Assembly (NCBI GenBank): GCA_026400535.1
Contig: JAPLOU010000042.1
Location: 34,063-98,062 of the forward strand
DNA length: 64,000 nt
Direction: 5' to 3'
Source: Hyphomicrobiales bacterium
GTDB taxonomy: Bacteria > Pseudomonadota > Alphaproteobacteria > Rhizobiales > Beijerinckiaceae
Of the stretch, positions 52,962-61,487 are shown in pieces. Position 1 is the stretch's first letter, and every line of letters starts with the position of its first letter. Both the position numbers and the translations under genes were made by a program. Under the pieces are notes generated by a model. The model did not search any database and was not told where the DNA came from. It saw only the letters and a program-made list of their open reading frames with translations.

Positions 52962-53753
52962 TCACGCCCTGAAAAGCTGGCTGGTGGCCTGCATCATCTG
53001 GTCCGAGGCCGAGATGACGCGCGAATTCATTTCGTAGGCCCGCTGGGCCGCGATCAGCGATGAGATCTCCACCACCGAGTTCACGTTCGATTCCTCCAGG
53101 TAACTCTGCTGGAGCGAGCCGAAGCCCTCCCCGCCCGGATTACCGTCGATCGCGGGTCCCGAGCCTGCCGTCTCGACGAACAGGTTGTCGCCGATTGATT
53201 CAAGGCCGACACGGTTGACGAAGCGGGCCAACTGGATCTGTCCGAGATCCTGCGGCGCGGTCTGGCCAGGGATCAGCGCCTGCACCTGCCCGGTGCCGCT
53301 GATCGTGACGCTGCGTGCCGTCTGCGGAACGTTGATGCCGGGCTCCACGATATAGCCATCCTTGGTGACGAGCTGCCCCTGGGCGTCGAGATCGAAGGAG
53401 CCGTCACGGCTGTAGCCGGTCCGGCCATCAGGCATGCGGACCCGGAAGAAGCCGTCGCCACGAATGGCCAGATCGTACTCCTTGTCGGTCTGGGTCATGT
53501 TGCCCTGGCTCATGACACGACCGGTCGCCACGGTCTTGACGCCCGAGCCGATGAAGCTGCCCGCTGGCGCCTGCGTGCCCTGATCGGAGGTGGCCGATCC
53601 GGCGCGGCGCAGGTTCTCGTAAAGCAGGTCCTGGAAATGCACCCGCTGGCGCTTGTAGCCGTTGGTGCGGACGTTCGCGATGTTGTTCGAGATGACCTGG
53701 ACGTTGAGTTCCTGGGCCATCATGCCGGTTGCGGCAGTGTAGAGGGCTCGCAT
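52962..53753 (-). CDS. flgG: Flagellar distal rod protein FlgG
   Basis: A 263-residue distal rod protein. The N-terminal MRALYTAATGMMAQELNV and VISNNIANVRTNGYKRQR and the C-terminal motif SSLIAAQRAYEMNSRVISASDQM are typical of FlgG. The middle shows DLAIRGDGFFRV. It follows flgF by 22 bases. Confidence 0.97.
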   Translation of the reverse strand: MRALYTAATGMMAQELNVQVISNNIANVRTNGYKRQRVHFQDLLYENLRRAGSATSDQGTQAPAGSFIGSGVKTVATGRVMSQGNMTQTDKEYDLAIRGDGFFRVRMPDGRTGYSRDGSFDLDAQGQLVTKDGYIVEPGINVPQTARSVTISGTGQVQALIPGQTAPQDLGQIQLARFVNRVGLESIGDNLFVETAGSGPAIDGNPGGEGFGSLQQSYLEESNVNSVVEISSLIAAQRAYEMNSRVISASDQMMQATSQLFRA

Positions 53754-53775
53754 CTGCGTTTCTCCTCAGAAAGAA

Positions 53776-54522
53776 TCAGCTCTGGACATCGGACAGGCGG
53801 CGGATGGCGTCACGCTTGATTTCATCCGCACGGGTGATCAGGCTCGTGATCGAGGCGTAAGCGCGCTGCACCTCGACCATCCGGCTCATTTCGAGCACCG
53901 GCTTGACGTTCGAGCGCTCGACAACACCGGTCTCGACGCGGACCTGCGGTCCCGCGGGCTGGGCTGCGCCCGCGCTGGTAAACAGGTTGCCGCCCTCGTT
54001 TCGGAGGTCGCGCGGGTTGGCGAAGCGCGACAGGCGGAGCTTGCCGCGGTTGCCCTGGTCGGTGAAAACCGTGCCGTCCTCAGCGATCCGGACGTTCGTC
54101 TCGTTGGTCGAGATCTCGATCGGACCGCTCTCGCCGACCACGCGCAGGCCGCCCTGGGTCACCATCTGGCCGCGTGCGTTGATCTCGAAGCTGCCGTCGC
54201 GGGTGTACCGCGTCTGGCCGTTCGCGGTCTGGACCGTGAAATAGGCGTCGCCGCGCACCGCAACATCGAGCGGGCTGCCGGTGCGCTCCATCATGCCCGC
54301 GCTGAGGTCGATCGGTGTGCCGCGATCCACGACGAAGGACACACGCTTGTCTGGTCCCGGGAAGGTCTCGGCGCGGGCCACAGGCCCCAGATGCTCGGCA
54401 AAGCGCGTTGAGCGCGTCTTGAAGCCATTGGTGTTGATGTTCGCCACATTGTTGGCGATCACATCCATCTCACGCCGCAGCGCCATCTGGCGCGACAGCC
54501 CGACGAGAATAGCATTCTCCAT
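53776..54522 (-). CDS. flgF: Flagellar proximal rod protein FlgF
   Basis: A 248-residue rod protein with ALRREMDVIANNVANINTNG, the middle SPLDVAVRGDAYFTV and a C-terminal SRMVEVQRAYASITSLI. The ATG at 54522 has GGAG eight bases upstream; a TTG five codons earlier is possible. It is the first gene of the leftward operon, divergent from fliL, sharing an upstream region of 300 bases that holds a CtrA-type site. Confidence 0.95.
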   Translation of the reverse strand: MENAILVGLSRQMALRREMDVIANNVANINTNGFKTRSTRFAEHLGPVARAETFPGPDKRVSFVVDRGTPIDLSAGMMERTGSPLDVAVRGDAYFTVQTANGQTRYTRDGSFEINARGQMVTQGGLRVVGESGPIEISTNETNVRIAEDGTVFTDQGNRGKLRLSRFANPRDLRNEGGNLFTSAGAAQPAGPQVRVETGVVERSNVKPVLEMSRMVEVQRAYASITSLITRADEIKRDAIRRLSDVQS

Positions 54523-54723
54523 CGCCCGATCTCCCAATCTCTCGCCGGTTGCCGGGACGCTCCCCAGCGCGGCAACCGCCGAAACTGGGTGGCAGGACCC
54601 GTGCCAACTCGGCTGATCAGGAAAGACCCATTCTTTTCAATGTATTGAGAGAAACGCCACATTCGCCGGCAAGAACGGTCAAGTGCCAGACGGGCAAAAT
54701 CGTCCGGGCAAAATCTGCCGCAC

Positions 54724-54738
54724 TTAACGAGACATTAA
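54724..54738 (+). promoter_or_regulatory. CtrA-type site between flgF and fliL
   Basis: An exact TTAA-N7-TTAA, followed by CCAT (giving the TTAACCAT form), 84 bases before the fliL ATG. It can also serve flgF on the other strand, about 200 bases away. It is nearly the same as the flgB site at 41752. Confidence 0.6.
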
Positions 54739-54822
54739 CCATGAAACGCCACTGTGGCTTCAAGGAGCGTCCGCCTTGTGCGTAGGCTCGATTCACATCT
54801 CATCCCGCGAGCTTTTCCAGCC

Positions 54823-55356
54823 ATGGCGAAGAACCCCGAAGAGAAGGAAGCCGACGACGCACCGGCCGCGGAAGAAGCGGAAGGTAAGAAGAAGGGCGGC
54901 ATCAAGGGCCTGCTCGCCAACAAGCTCGTGCTCGGCGGCCTCGCCCTCGTGCTTCTGGCCGGCGGCGGTGGCGCGGGTTGGTTCTTCTTCATGAAAAAGC
55001 CCGCTCCGGTCGACCCGACCGTCGAGGCCAGAAATGCCCAGGCGAAGACCAGCTTCGTCGAGATGAAGGAAATGATGATCAATATCTCCGGCGCGCAGCC
55101 CGGCGAGCGGCAGAACTTCATCAAGATGAAGGTCGCCCTCGAAATCGCCGACGCCAAGCTGGCGCCAGACATCCAGCCGCTTCTGCCGCGCGTCGAGGAC
55201 ATGTTCCAGGTCTACCTGCGCGAGCTGAGGCCTGCCGACCTCGAGGGTTCGGCCGGCACGTTTCGGCTCAAGGAAGAGCTGCTCCGTCGCGTCAACATGG
55301 CGGTCCACCCCGCCAAGGTCGATGCCGTGCTCTTCAAGGAACTCCTGGTTCAATAG
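54823..55356 (+). CDS. fliL: Flagellar basal body-associated protein FliL
   Basis: A 177-residue single-pass inner-membrane protein. An acidic and Lys-rich cytoplasmic tail (about 1-25) comes first, then a membrane helix (about 32-52), then the periplasmic domain (DPTVEARNAQAK..., RQNFIKMKVALEIAD, PRVEDMFQVYLRELRPADLEGS, RVNMAVHPAKVDAVLFKELLVQ). FliL works near the stator. The stop is 8 bases before fliM. Confidence 0.95.
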   Translation: MAKNPEEKEADDAPAAEEAEGKKKGGIKGLLANKLVLGGLALVLLAGGGGAGWFFFMKKPAPVDPTVEARNAQAKTSFVEMKEMMINISGAQPGERQNFIKMKVALEIADAKLAPDIQPLLPRVEDMFQVYLRELRPADLEGSAGTFRLKEELLRRVNMAVHPAKVDAVLFKELLVQ

Positions 55357-55364
55357 GCCAACAG

Positions 55365-56546
55365 ATGAGCGACGCGGGCAAGGGCGAAAACGCAGAACAG
55401 GACAGTCTGGCCGACGAATGGGGCGCAGCCCTGTCGGAGCAGGGTGCGGAAGGTGGTGGCAGCGACAACATGGCGGCCGAGTGGGCCACCATGCTCGACT
55501 CGCAAACAAACTTCGATGAGGTCGAGAGCGGCGTCGACCGCCTGCTCACGCAAGATGAAATCGACTCGATGCTCGGCTTCTCCGTTGGCGAGATGGGTGC
55601 CGGCGGCCGCGCGGGTATCCGCGCCATCGTCGATTCCGGCACGATCTCCTACGAACGCCTGCCGATGCTCGAGATCATTTTCGAGCGAATGGTCCGGCAC
55701 CTGTCGACGTCGCTGCGCAACTTCTTCAATGACAACGTCGAGGTCACGCTCGACGCGATCCGTTCGGTGCGCTTCGGCGACTACGTGAATTCGATTCCCC
55801 TGCCCGCCATGATCGCGGTGTTCAAGGCGGAGGAATGGGACAATTTCGGTCTCGTCACGGTCGAGTCGAACCTGACCTATGCCGTTCTCGATACGATGCT
55901 CGGCGGCAAACGCTCCAGCACCGTGATCCGCCATGACGGCAGGCCCTTCACGACCATCGAGATGAACCTGCTCAAGCGCATGGTCGGCGTTGTGCTGACC
56001 GATGCCGAAACAGCGTTCAAGCCGCTGGCAAGCGTGAGCTTCAAGGTCGATCGCATCGAGACCAATCCGCGGTTCGCGACGATCTCCCGTCCGGCCAACG
56101 CCGCCATCCGCGTCGACCTGCGTCTTGATATGGAGGGGCGTGGCGGCTCGCTCCAGGTGCTGCTGCCCTACGCCACGATCGAGCCGGTGCGCGAGTTGCT
56201 GCTCGAGAGCTTCATGGGTGAGAAGATCGGGCGCGATCCGATCTGGGAAAACCACCTGGCGACCGAAATCTACCAGTCGAGCGCGCCGATCGAAGCGGTC
56301 CTGCATGAGGAGCGCATGCCGCTGTCGCGGATCATGAATCTCGATGTCGGCGACACGCTCATCTTTGACGCGCGCCCCGACCGCTTCGTAACGCTGCGTT
56401 GCGGCGATTTCTGCGTGACCGAAGGCCGGGTCGGGCGCGTTGACGACAAGATCGCGATCCAGACTGTCGCGCCCATCCGCCGGTCGAAGACAACCATGTC
56501 GTCGTTCGACGTGGCAGCGAGCCAGCGCACCGGCGCCAGCCGCTAG
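55365..56546 (+). CDS. fliM: Flagellar motor switch protein FliM
   Basis: A 393-residue cytoplasmic switch protein. An extended acidic N-terminus (about 1-70) leads to LLTQDEIDSMLGF, then the middle CheC-like domain including FNDNVEVTLDAIRSVRFG, YAVLDTMLGGKRS and RFATISRPANAAIRVDL, and a C-terminal SpoA domain with VGDTLIFDARPDRFVTLRCG. In E. coli the CheY-binding motif is at the very N-terminus; here that part is different. It is followed by DUF6468 and motE in one operon. Confidence 0.96.
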   Translation: MSDAGKGENAEQDSLADEWGAALSEQGAEGGGSDNMAAEWATMLDSQTNFDEVESGVDRLLTQDEIDSMLGFSVGEMGAGGRAGIRAIVDSGTISYERLPMLEIIFERMVRHLSTSLRNFFNDNVEVTLDAIRSVRFGDYVNSIPLPAMIAVFKAEEWDNFGLVTVESNLTYAVLDTMLGGKRSSTVIRHDGRPFTTIEMNLLKRMVGVVLTDAETAFKPLASVSFKVDRIETNPRFATISRPANAAIRVDLRLDMEGRGGSLQVLLPYATIEPVRELLLESFMGEKIGRDPIWENHLATEIYQSSAPIEAVLHEERMPLSRIMNLDVGDTLIFDARPDRFVTLRCGDFCVTEGRVGRVDDKIAIQTVAPIRRSKTTMSSFDVAASQRTGASR

Positions 56547-56566
56547 CCCATCAGGATTTGGCACAG

Positions 56567-57028
56567 ATGAGCTTCACGATTTCCCTGATAGCCGATGTGC
56601 TGGTAGCGATCCTCCTTGTCGCCACGATCGTCACTTGCATCGTTCTTTCCAAGCGCATCGAACGGCTGAAGGCCGATGAGGGCGCCATGCGCCGCACGAT
56701 CGGCGAACTGCTCGCGGCGACGGACAGCGCCGAACGGGCCATCACGGGCCTGAAGGCCACGCTCGGCCATTGTGACAAGACGCTGGCCGAACGTCTGCGC
56801 ACGGCCGAGCGTTACGCTGCCGATCTGACCGCGCAGGTCGAGGCCGGCGAAAAGGTTATCGAACGGATCAGCCGGATCGTCGACGCCTCGCGGCTGGTCG
56901 CACCAGCTCCCGCCAATGCCGAGGCGGACGATGGCAGCGCCGCCCGCCGCCGGCTCACCGACGCAGCGGATATGGCAGCCGCTATCACCCAGCGGGCGGT
57001 TCGTCGGCTCGACGGCAATGCTGCCTGA
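56567..57028 (+). CDS. DUF6468 single-pass membrane protein
   Basis: A 153-residue protein with one N-terminal membrane helix (about 7-28), followed by a long helical region (KRIERLKADEGAMRRTIGELLAAT, then AERAITGLKATLGHCDK, a coiled coil) and a C-terminal helix (LTDAADMAAAITQRAVRRLDG). It matches the DUF6468 family, found between fliM and motE-like genes in alphaproteobacteria. Its role is unknown. It lies 20 bases after fliM, so it is likely part of the same transcript. Confidence 0.85.
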   Translation: MSFTISLIADVLVAILLVATIVTCIVLSKRIERLKADEGAMRRTIGELLAATDSAERAITGLKATLGHCDKTLAERLRTAERYAADLTAQVEAGEKVIERISRIVDASRLVAPAPANAEADDGSAARRRLTDAADMAAAITQRAVRRLDGNAA

Positions 57029-57055
57029 GTCTGCCGACAGCGGGAACCTCACGGG

Positions 57056-57955
57056 ATGATTGATCGCAGACGCCTCATTCCAGCAGTCATCCTCGGCGCG
57101 TTGGGGCTGCTCGCGCTGAAGGTGATTTCGTGGACGGGGGTTGGCAGCCAGTTCAACTTCGTGCCGCTGGCCGATCAGGTCGCGCCAGCGACGGCGAAAG
57201 TGAATCCCGACGGCACCTACAATCCAGCAGAATTCAAGGGTGTTACGCAGATGTGGGCGAAAGCCCGTGAACCCTATGTCGTCAACGCCGTCGACATCAC
57301 CGGTTCGGTGCCCGCCAAGCCCAATAAGGATGCTCCCCCCCCAGATCCCAAGGCCGCAGCGCCCGGCCCGAAGGAAGCGCCGGTGCAGGCTATACCCCCT
57401 GGGTCGTCGATCAAGGAGCGTTCGGCCGTCATGAATGAAGGCCAGAGGCCCCTCTCCCCGGCAGAGCGGGCGCTGGCGGAACGGATCGGCGAGCGTCGCG
57501 ACGAAATGAACGCCCGCCAGCGCGAACTCGACATGCGCGAGAAGCTGCTCGAAACGGCCGAGCGCAAGCTCGAGAACCGCGTCGGCGAACTCAAGGCCGT
57601 TGAGGACAAGATCGAGTCGAAAAAAGATGACGGCGAGAACGCAGAATCTCAGGGACTGAAAAAGCTCATCATCATGTATGAGAACATGAAGCCCAAAGAT
57701 GCAGCGCGGGTCTTCGACCGCCTGCCATCCGATGTTCTCGTGCCGGTGGTCCTGCAGATGAATCCGCGCAAGATGTCGGAGGTGCTCGCCTCCATGTCAC
57801 CGGAAGCGGCGGAAAAGCTGACGATCGCGCTCGCCTCCCGCGCCCGGCCGCGAAACCAGCCGGCGGCGCCGGCGACCGGCCCCGCCCCGGTCGGGACCAC
57901 CGAACTGCCCGCCATCGCGCCCGCCGCAACGCCTCCCGCGGCACGCGCCAACTGA
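57056..57955 (+). CDS. motE: Flagellar motility protein MotE (MgtE-N-like domain)
   Basis: A 299-residue exported or membrane-anchored protein. It has an N-terminal hydrophobic segment (about 8-24), a disordered Pro/Ala-rich region (about 80-135), a coiled coil (about 140-205), and a C-terminal helical domain with YENMKPKDAARVFDRLPSDVLVPVVLQMNPRKMSEVLASM, typical of the MgtE intracellular N-domain. MotE in Rhizobium meliloti is a chaperone for the periplasmic MotC. No motC is in the window, so assignment is to the family and not to the exact role. Confidence 0.85.
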   Translation: MIDRRRLIPAVILGALGLLALKVISWTGVGSQFNFVPLADQVAPATAKVNPDGTYNPAEFKGVTQMWAKAREPYVVNAVDITGSVPAKPNKDAPPPDPKAAAPGPKEAPVQAIPPGSSIKERSAVMNEGQRPLSPAERALAERIGERRDEMNARQRELDMREKLLETAERKLENRVGELKAVEDKIESKKDDGENAESQGLKKLIIMYENMKPKDAARVFDRLPSDVLVPVVLQMNPRKMSEVLASMSPEAAEKLTIALASRARPRNQPAAPATGPAPVGTTELPAIAPAATPPAARAN

Positions 57956-57979
57956 CGGCCCCGCACGAGTGCCGACATC

Positions 57980-58361
57980 AGCGTCATCGACAGAGCTGAG
58001 CCCGGGTCGACACGGCCCTTCAGCCGGTCAACGGTGGCAGCCGGCCTTGTTTTCGTGTCCAGCCCACAGCGTGCAGGATGACGTGCGCAACGCGCTGGTG
58101 ATGCTGAGGCGCATCCTGGCGGAGGCGGACAGTTCGCTCGATCGCGCCGTGCAGGTGATGATGCTGATCACCGATCCGGCAGACTATGCAGCCTGCAACC
58201 AGGACCATGTCCGGCACTTCCCCGCAGGACTTCCGGCACGGCACACCGCCCGCATCGGCGTGCCCATCGGGGCCCGCGTCGATTTCAGCTGCATAGCCCT
58301 GGCCGGAACCTCAGCCGCCCCAACGTCCCAGGAACGCGCTGCGTTGCTTCAGGATCCGTAG
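57980..58361 (+). pseudogene. Broken RidA-family gene
   Basis: An N-terminal piece in one frame (VIDRAEPGSTRPFSRSTV, AAGLVFVSSP, from about 57980 to 58070) is followed by the C-terminal piece in another frame (RNALVMLRRILAEADSSLDRAVQV, DFAACN-like ADYAACNQ, GLPARHTARIGVPIGARVDFSCIALA). About 20 residues of the usual middle are missing and a frame shift joins the parts, so no complete RidA (2-iminobutanoate deaminase type) is made. It is located 24 bases after motE. Confidence 0.72.
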
Positions 58362-59228
58362 CCCGAGCGCGGTCGGGGACGTGAACGGCGCGCGGTCATG
58401 AACCGCGCCGAGCCCGATCCGCTCGGCCAGCAGGCGCTTGCCATAGGTGTGCAAAGAGGCCAGCGACTGCATGATGAAGCTGACCACCGGCAGCGCGTCC
58501 CTGTACAGCGCCTCCGCACCCGCCTCGTCGCCTGAACGCATCCTTCGGTCAATCGCCAGCATGACATCCAGCAGTTCGGGGGCCGGAATCAGCCCGGCAG
58601 CACCGGCTCTGATCATGTCCGGCCACTCGACGCCGGCCCGACCAGCAAAAATCGCAAAGGCGTCATCGGTATCGGCGGCGAGCTGCGCCGTTTCGAGCGC
58701 GGAGCCCTCCCCCTTCAGCAGGGTGAAACCGGTGTGTCGCGACCGCAACAGGTTGAAGCTGGCCATGGACAGCGTTGCGCCAAGGAACTGGGGCGCGTGC
58801 TGGATCGCAACGGGCATGTCGGCATGCGCCATCATGGAGCTGAAGGCGTCAACCAGCGCCGGCTCGCTGGCCAGAGCCTCAGGGGCGGGCTGAAGGATGA
58901 GCCAGGACGCCCCCTGTTCGCGGGCCCGGCTGATCAGTGCCATCCGGTCGGCCGGATTGGGGCCGCCGATCGTGACGGCGACGGGCACGCGGCCCGCAAC
59001 CGTGGCCAGCGTCAGATCAACCAGTTGGTGCTTTTCGACCTCGGTCAGTTTCATGATCTCGGTGGCGAGGCCCAGGACCGCAAGACCGTCCGGCTTCAGT
59101 GCGAGGCAGGCCTCGATCTGGGCCTTGATTGCCCCATGATCGATCCGGCCATCGCTGCCAAAATAGCAGTACAGGATGGGATAGACACCACGGAACGGGC
59201 GGGCCGAAAGGTCAAAAAGCGTCGTCAT
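58311..59228 (-). CDS. DHDPS/NAL-family aldolase-like protein, atypical active site
   Basis: A 305-residue (beta/alpha)8 protein of the dihydrodipicolinate synthase/N-acetylneuraminate lyase family. The Schiff-base lysine is K172 in TLLKGEG. In place of the usual YNxP motif, which brings the catalytic Tyr, it reads IQHAPQF, and the GTTGE loop reads GLATE, so it is unlikely to be DapA. The likely reaction is another aldol-type conversion, but the substrate is unknown. It overlaps convergently with the end of the RidA remnant. Confidence 0.85.
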   Translation of the reverse strand: MTTLFDLSARPFRGVYPILYCYFGSDGRIDHGAIKAQIEACLALKPDGLAVLGLATEIMKLTEVEKHQLVDLTLATVAGRVPVAVTIGGPNPADRMALISRAREQGASWLILQPAPEALASEPALVDAFSSMMAHADMPVAIQHAPQFLGATLSMASFNLLRSRHTGFTLLKGEGSALETAQLAADTDDAFAIFAGRAGVEWPDMIRAGAAGLIPAPELLDVMLAIDRRMRSGDEAGAEALYRDALPVVSFIMQSLASLHTYGKRLLAERIGLGAVHDRAPFTSPTALGLRILKQRSAFLGRWGG

Positions 59229-59380
59229 GGCGCACACGCGCCGCGCCACCGACGCAACCCCAAAAACGCCTCGCCGAAACCGCGCTGTCCCATTTGCGTC
59301 ATGTGCCCCCGAACAGCCGGCAGCATATCAAAGCCGATTGAAGATGGAAGCACCACACCGATGGATCCGTTTACTCCCGC

Positions 59381-59788
59381 TCAGCGCGCCAGCTTGGCGA
59401 GTTCCACGGCCACGCGCAGTTCCACATGCCCGATCAGGTCTTCCAGGGCCGGATCGTCGGTTGTTTCTCGCCGCGAGTCGAGCTGCGCCTTTAGCAGCAG
59501 CAACTGTCGGGTCGGCACCGCGCCGCAGAGCAGCGCCGCCTTGAGCTTGTCGAGGCCATCGAGGAGGTCATGCCCGCGCTTCACCTGCCGGCGTTTTCGC
59601 TCGGTCGCGTCCTCGGTTGCCTGCAGTGCGAGCAGACCATCCATCGGCAGGGCGCCGGCGACGCCACCCATGCGGGCCGCTTCAGGGCGGCTGCCCTCCA
59701 GGGTGAAGCGCGCGCCCGACACCTGCGCGGCGCGCGCGGTCGAAGTGGTCGTCCGTTGAACGGCAGCGCGCGGATCGATCGGATACAT
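59381..59788 (-). CDS. fliX: Flagellar assembly factor FliX
   Basis: A 135-residue protein of the FliX family, known from Caulobacter as the trans-acting partner of FlbD that couples assembly of early flagellar structures to later gene expression. The central part (DGLLALQATEDATERKRRQVKRGHDLLDGLDKLKAALL) and the C-terminal DLIGHVELRVAVELAKL are characteristic. It is divergent from flgI, as in other alphaproteobacteria. No flbD is in the window. Confidence 0.9.
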   Translation of the reverse strand: MYPIDPRAAVQRTTTSTARAAQVSGARFTLEGSRPEAARMGGVAGALPMDGLLALQATEDATERKRRQVKRGHDLLDGLDKLKAALLCGAVPTRQLLLLKAQLDSRRETTDDPALEDLIGHVELRVAVELAKLAR

Positions 59789-59897
59789 GACCTACCCTGC
59801 CACGACGACAGTTAATGATGTCTTTCGACCCGGCAAATCCTGCCGCACCCGGCAGGAATGACCGGCAGCGGGCGCTCCCCACTTACCCAGGATTTTC

Positions 59898-59913
59898 TTA
59901 AAACACTGATTAA
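59898..59913. promoter_or_regulatory. AT-rich TTAA pair between fliX and flgI
   Basis: Two TTAA half-sites are separated by 8 bases, not 7, in the most AT-rich stretch of the divergent region. It is a weak candidate CtrA site for flgI and fliX. Confidence 0.25.
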
Positions 59914-60015
59914 TATGAGTTTTTATTCAAATCATTGATGGCACAGGCTTCGCATCGCGCAGACAGGACGTTCCTGTCCCAAGAGTTGAACAAGACGAGC
60001 CCGACCGTGACCTTC

Positions 60016-61140
60016 ATGAGAGCACGCCCGATCCGACACCTGGCAGCAGCCCTTCTCCTGGCCTTCAGCGCCGTCGCAGGAGCGCTTCCGGCCGAGGCCA
60101 TGTCGCGCATCAAGGACCTCGCCTCTGTCGAGGGCGTGCGCCAGAACCAGCTCGTCGGCTATGGCATCGTTGTTGGCCTCAACGGCACCGGAGACACGCT
60201 CAACAACGCGCCCTTCACCCGGCAGTCTGCACAGGCGATGCTGGAGCGTCTCGGCGTCAACACGCGCGGCGCCAACATGCGCACCGCCAACATGGCCGCT
60301 GTGATTGTCACGGCGACGCTACCTGCCTTCGCTACCCAGGGCACCAAGGTCGACGTCACCGTCTCGTCCCTCGGCGACGCAAAATCACTGCAGGGCGGGA
60401 CCTTGCTCGTTACGCCGCTGCTCGGCGCCGATGGCGAGGTTTACGCCGTCAGTCAGGGCGCGGTGTCGATCTCGGGGTTCGCTGCCGGCGGCGATGCCGC
60501 ATCGATCACGCGCGGTGTTCCGACTGTCGGTCGCATTGCCAACGGAGGCATGGTCGAGCGCGAGATCGAGTTCGCGATCAACAAGCTCAAGACCTTGCGC
60601 CTGTCGCTGCGCAACCCTGACTTCACCACCGCGCGACGCATGGCCGCAGCCATCAACGACTTCATGGGCGCACCCACCGCCGAACCAACCGACCCGTCCA
60701 CGGTCGTGATCCAGATCCCCGCCCGCTATCAGGGCAACATGATCCGCCTGCTCACCGAAATCGAGCAGCTGCGCATCGAGCCGGACCAGACGGCCCGGAT
60801 CGTGATCGACGAGCGCTCGGGCATCATCGTCATGGGTCGGGACGTCAAGGTCTCCACGGTCGCGATCGCGCAGGGCAACCTGACAGTGACCATCTCCGAG
60901 CAGCCGCAGGTCTCGCAGCCCGGCCCGCTCTCCAACGGCACCACCGCCGTCGTGCCGCGCACGGCCGTCAAGGTCGACACCGAAGGCGGCAACAAGCTGG
61001 CCATCGTCAGGGAAAGCGTCTCGCTGCGCGATCTCGTGGATGGGCTGAACGCGCTCGGCATCGGTCCGCGCGACATGATTTCCATCCTGCAGGCCATCAA
61101 GGCTGCGGGCGCCCTGCAAGCCGAAATCGAGGTGATGTGA
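60016..61140 (+). CDS. flgI: Flagellar P-ring protein FlgI
   Basis: A 374-residue periplasmic ring protein with a signal peptide ending at about residue 26 (LPAEA). Family motifs are SRIKDLASVEGVRQNQLVGYG, GLNGTGDTLNNAPFT, and the C-terminal region DLVDGLNALGIGPRDMISILQAIKAAGALQAEIEVM. The upstream frame (from 59935) is excluded because the signal peptide begins here; a GTG three codons earlier is possible. The stop overlaps the next ATG (TGATG). Confidence 0.96.
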   Translation: MRARPIRHLAAALLLAFSAVAGALPAEAMSRIKDLASVEGVRQNQLVGYGIVVGLNGTGDTLNNAPFTRQSAQAMLERLGVNTRGANMRTANMAAVIVTATLPAFATQGTKVDVTVSSLGDAKSLQGGTLLVTPLLGADGEVYAVSQGAVSISGFAAGGDAASITRGVPTVGRIANGGMVEREIEFAINKLKTLRLSLRNPDFTTARRMAAAINDFMGAPTAEPTDPSTVVIQIPARYQGNMIRLLTEIEQLRIEPDQTARIVIDERSGIIVMGRDVKVSTVAIAQGNLTVTISEQPQVSQPGPLSNGTTAVVPRTAVKVDTEGGNKLAIVRESVSLRDLVDGLNALGIGPRDMISILQAIKAAGALQAEIEVM

Positions 61141-61487
61141 TGACCCTTGCCCTTCCAGGACTGGCACTGCCGGCCGCCAAGCTTGCGCTCAGCGCCACCG
61201 CCTCCGCGCTCAGCGCGGTCAAGAAGGCGCTGACGCCGGACGAGCAGAAGATCCGCAAGACCGCGGACGATTTCGAGACAATGTTCCTTGAGAACATGAT
61301 GTCCCAGGTCTTCCCACAGGAATCGTCTGAAGGTCCGCTCGGCGAGAACGGCACCGGCGGCAGCGTCTACCGGGGCATGCTCGTCAACGAGTATGCGAAG
61401 AGCGTCGCCAAGTCCGGTGGCATCGGCATATCGGACACCATCTATCGTCAGATGCTCCAGATGCAGGAACGCAACAATGCAGGCTGA
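61140..61487 (+). CDS. flgJ: Rod-binding protein, FlgJ N-terminal type
   Basis: A 115-residue rod-binding protein without the C-terminal muramidase domain that FlgJ has in enterobacteria. The core RKTADDFETMFLENMMSQVF, GENGTGGSVYRGMLVNEYAKS and GIGISDTIYRQML is typical. It is translationally coupled to flgI (ATG overlaps the stop). The cap for rod polymerisation is the likely role. Confidence 0.92.
   Translation: MTLALPGLALPAAKLALSATASALSAVKKALTPDEQKIRKTADDFETMFLENMMSQVFPQESSEGPLGENGTGGSVYRGMLVNEYAKSVAKSGGIGISDTIYRQMLQMQERNNAG

Noticed and set aside
54538..54822. Sigma-54 promoter (GG-N10-GC) between flgF and fliL
   Set aside because: A TGGCAGG sequence occurs but no TTGC element follows at the correct spacing; the CtrA-type site explains the region better.
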